A DNA stretch of 13,630 nucleotides, from positions 1,969 to 15,598 of the forward strand of contig JAAMXP010004882.1 in assembly GCA_019693395.1 (NCBI GenBank). The letters run 5' to 3'. The stretch comes from Ettlia oleoabundans. Taxonomy: Eukaryota; Chlorophyta; Chlorophyceae; Chlamydomonadales. The number at the start of each line of letters is the position of its first letter. Position 1 is the first letter of the stretch. The notes beneath the pieces were generated by a model. It ran no database searches. It saw only the letters and a program-made list of their open reading frames with translations, and was not told the origin of the DNA. Positions 11,230 to 13,630 of the stretch are shown one piece after another. The position numbers and the translations under genes were made by a program.

Positions 11230-11553
11230 TTATGACACGCAGGCTGGTACTCAGGGTCATTATGTACACTCTAGTGGTCTTCACAACCAGTCACTCCATT
11301 CTGTATTGGCTGGCCCCGTTTAAGAAACTAATTTTGTCCCAGTCACTGTCGACGCTCCCAGATAGGTTTGAAGTTTCGGCCATGCCTCACTTCAGGCCCT
11401 GCACGGGCAATCGATGGAAGGTTTTTATGAAAACCAGCAACATTTGCAGGGTTAACACTCCATATCACAGATCGGCTGGCTGTACCACCGGGGTTTGACC
11501 ACCAAATGGCTAGCACGGCAGTTGATGGTTGCCTGGGCACAGCTCGTGCTTAT

Positions 11554-11578
11554 GTGGTGTGTGGTGTGTGTGTGTGTG
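11554..11578. repeat. GT-rich simple repeat in the 3' UTR of the small gene
   Basis: Alternating GT with two GTGG interruptions, followed by GGTGGTGG. It begins about 30 nt past the stop codon, so the gene strand carries a CA-rich run in the 3' UTR. Confidence 0.8.
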
Positions 11579-11607
11579 CTGGTGGTGGTACTCCTACTGC
11601 TCACCCC

Positions 11608-12513
11608 TCATGCAGCCTCGGGTCGTTCCTCCTCTGGGTTGTCTGGGTTGTAGTCGGGATCCTGCTTGTCCTGCATGTTGGGAAAGGCAGAAACGAACAG
11701 CAAACTTAATCAGCCTTGACATACCGGCAGAGCTGCTAAGGGGACTGAAGCACGAATACATAAGACAAGGGCAGCAAAGAGGCCTACCCTGAAGGCCTCA
11801 ATCTTCTCTGCCTCTTGGTCCCCCTGCGCCAGCTGTTCAGCCACAGCTTCCGTGTCACCCTGCAGCGACACATGTACCAGGGAGATTCCCAATGTGACAC
11901 GCCACAGCAATTCCAGCACGACATCCACGCCGCTATGCCAGATTTGCTATCACAGGTAAGCGTTTGTCTAGAAAGCTTCAGCCTGCTTTTAGTCATGAAA
12001 GCACACCTCGCGCTCCAGCTTCCAGGTGTTGCCACGCTGCTCGGCATCGTAGCTCTGAGGCTGGCCTGGCACAGGGCCGATGCCAGGGCCCACCTGTAAA
12101 ATGCCAAGGACTGTAAGTGTTTGGGCTGCTCGTATTGAGGGTGGCTAAATGTAGATTGCTGGCTCACCTGGTCCTGGTGGCGGGTTGCAGCAGCCTTCCT
12201 GCTTGATTCCCTGCGGTCCTCCTCGGGGCGCTCCGCTGCAGCAGCGACCGAGCAACCTTGATGAACTCTGTTTGAATGTACAGTGTTTGGCCACATACGC
12301 TTGCCGACTCACCAGAGGCCTTGCCGCCAGCGTAGCCCCCAGGCAGCTTGCTCTTGTCCTTGGGGTAGTCTGCAGGCAGGGAATGGCAGACTTGAGCGGC
12401 GGCGCGTGGCGGGAACCTGCTGAGCTGCCTGGGAGATGCCTGGCCGGCATCGTTTTCTCGTAGCACGAGTTCAGGGTTGGGCGCTAGGACTCTTCAAGCC
12501 ACGCACTGGACAT
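11608..12513 (-). CDS. Small hydrophilic protein of unknown function (about 117 aa, six exons)
   Basis: Well-supported exons are 12369-12313, 12235-12168, 12093-12007, 11859-11788 and 11670-11608; all join in phase and end at TGA. A first exon of only 7 nt, 12513-12507 (ATGTCCA before GTGCGT), supplies the needed phase and an ATG, but it is the weakest part. The protein would begin MSNYPKDKSKLPGGYAGGK, continue with a basic/acidic segment (ERPEEDRRESSRKAAATR), a Gly/Pro stretch (VGPGIGPVPGQPQSYDAE), RGNTWKLEREGDTEAVAEQL and a very acidic tail (DKQDPDYNPDNPEEERPEAA). There is no hydrophobic core, signal peptide or membrane segment, so it looks disordered. I do not recognise the family. A LEA-like or other stress protein is one guess, given ACGT-core motifs upstream. 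An alternative acceptor at 12257 would add seven residues at the start of the third exon. Confidence 0.6.
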
Positions 12514-12547
12514 GGTTGAAGGGAGTCAAAGGCGTCCAAGGCCAACT

Positions 12548-12572
12548 GAGTCACGTCTGAGAGTCACGTCTG
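12548..12572. promoter_or_regulatory. Tandem 12-mer direct repeat with ACGT core, upstream of the small gene
   Basis: GAGTCACGTCTG occurs twice (12548-12559 and 12561-12572), one base apart. Each holds GTCACGTC, an ACGT core as bound by bZIP factors. A third ACGT core, ACGTGG (ABRE-like), lies at 12600-12605. They sit 35-92 nt before the proposed start codon at 12513. Confidence 0.35.
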
Positions 12573-12928
12573 GACAGTCGAACCAGCACGGTGGCCCAGA
12601 CGTGGTTTAAACAAACAGCGAGGTATACTGCAGTTCCAGCAAAGAGCAGCAAAGTAAAACTGTGACTCACAACAACTTCTTTACAGGGTTAAGGCACTTT
12701 CCTGCCCAGGTTGTTTGCTTACTGTGCACCTCACATGAGCCATTCTCGGGCGCCACTGCTATGCCTGCCCGGTAGCACTAGCACTAATACTGGCAACTAT
12801 GCTGGTCACACAAGGTGGCAGATTGGCATGCCCAGCTAGGGTAAGAGAAGCTCGGCCTAGGTACCATTCCTGCTGCCACCTGCCCACATACTGTGGATCA
12901 TAGTTACGCGCTGCAAAGGAATGTTCTT

Positions 12929-12933
12929 TTACA
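12929..12933 (-). terminator. TGTAA poly(A) signal of the ubiquitin-RUB gene
   Basis: TTACA on the plus strand, TGTAA on the gene strand, 69 nt past the stop codon at 13002: the expected motif at a short, ordinary distance. A second copy at 12681-12685 could serve as a distal site. Confidence 0.55.
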
Positions 12934-13001
12934 TGGGTTAGAATACAATATGGGTGAAAGCTTCTCCTACTGCAGCTGCTGCTGTCAGAACTGCTGGTTG
13001 G

Positions 13002-13630
<629 letters not shown>

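Larger units (their letters stand above)
10992..11607. other. Intergenic gap: 3' UTR of the small gene and promoter of the large gene
   Basis: This stretch of 616 nt is less GC-rich than the exons around it and has no convincing gene on either strand. It holds a GT-rich run and a TGTAA motif belonging to the small gene, an AT-rich patch (TTAATTAATTGATAG, 11121-11135), and the E2F-like element about 110 nt before the start of the large gene. Confidence 0.6.
12514..13001. other. Intergenic gap: 3' UTR of the ubiquitin-RUB gene and promoter of the small gene
   Basis: This stretch of 488 nt holds two TGTAA motifs (12929-12933 and 12681-12685) on the gene strand and, nearer the small gene, ACGT-core motifs. 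No coding exon was found with convincing splice sites, though a missed 5' UTR exon of the small gene cannot be excluded. Confidence 0.55.

Noticed and set aside
11202..11498. Plus-strand frame of 98 codons in the gap between the small and large genes
   Set aside because: It starts at TTG, has no recognisable domain, lies in sequence that fits a 3' UTR/promoter gap, and no splice-supported exons join it.
12145..12450. Alternative start of the small gene at the ATG at 12450
   Set aside because: It would need a 47-nt intron with a weak GTTCCC donor, shorter than any other intron here. The ATG at 12513 gives a 137-nt intron with a better donor.

Overview
The window looks like nuclear DNA of a green alga (Chlorophyta). 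It is GC-rich, its genes are cut by many short GT-AG introns (about 75 to 320 nt, most acceptors reading TGCAG), and its exons are rich in Ala, Gln and Leu. Two 3' regions carry the chlorophyte-type TGTAA poly(A) motif. It also encodes a ubiquitin-RUB fusion, a gene form typical of the green lineage, and the ubiquitin moiety has the plant-type Ala57. Species cannot be told from the sequence alone.

All four genes lie on the minus strand, head to tail, so read from right to left: (1) 13630-13002, the 3' part of a ubiquitin-RUB(NEDD8) fusion gene that enters from the right edge; (2) 12513-11608, a small multi-exon gene for an unrecognised polar protein of about 117 residues; (3) 10991-1398, a 20-exon gene whose exons join without a single frame break into a 2,069-residue, almost wholly alpha-helical protein. 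Its N-terminal coiled coil and the order of several C-terminal segments resemble the autophagy tether EPG5; (4) 991 to the left edge, the first three exons of a DDX41/Abstrakt-type DEAD-box RNA helicase.

The gaps are short: 992-1397, 10992-11607 and 12514-13001. They hold UTRs and promoters, including an E2F-like element ahead of the large gene and a tandem ACGT-core repeat ahead of the small gene. I saw no tRNA, rRNA, transposon or CRISPR array. The genes do not form an obvious pathway: neddylation precursor, unknown protein, probable endolysosomal/autophagy tether and spliceosome-associated helicase. Their adjacency is probably ordinary gene packing.

Exon boundaries were worked out by hand from splice signals and reading phase. 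The EPG5 comparison relies on remembered human sequence and was not computed.
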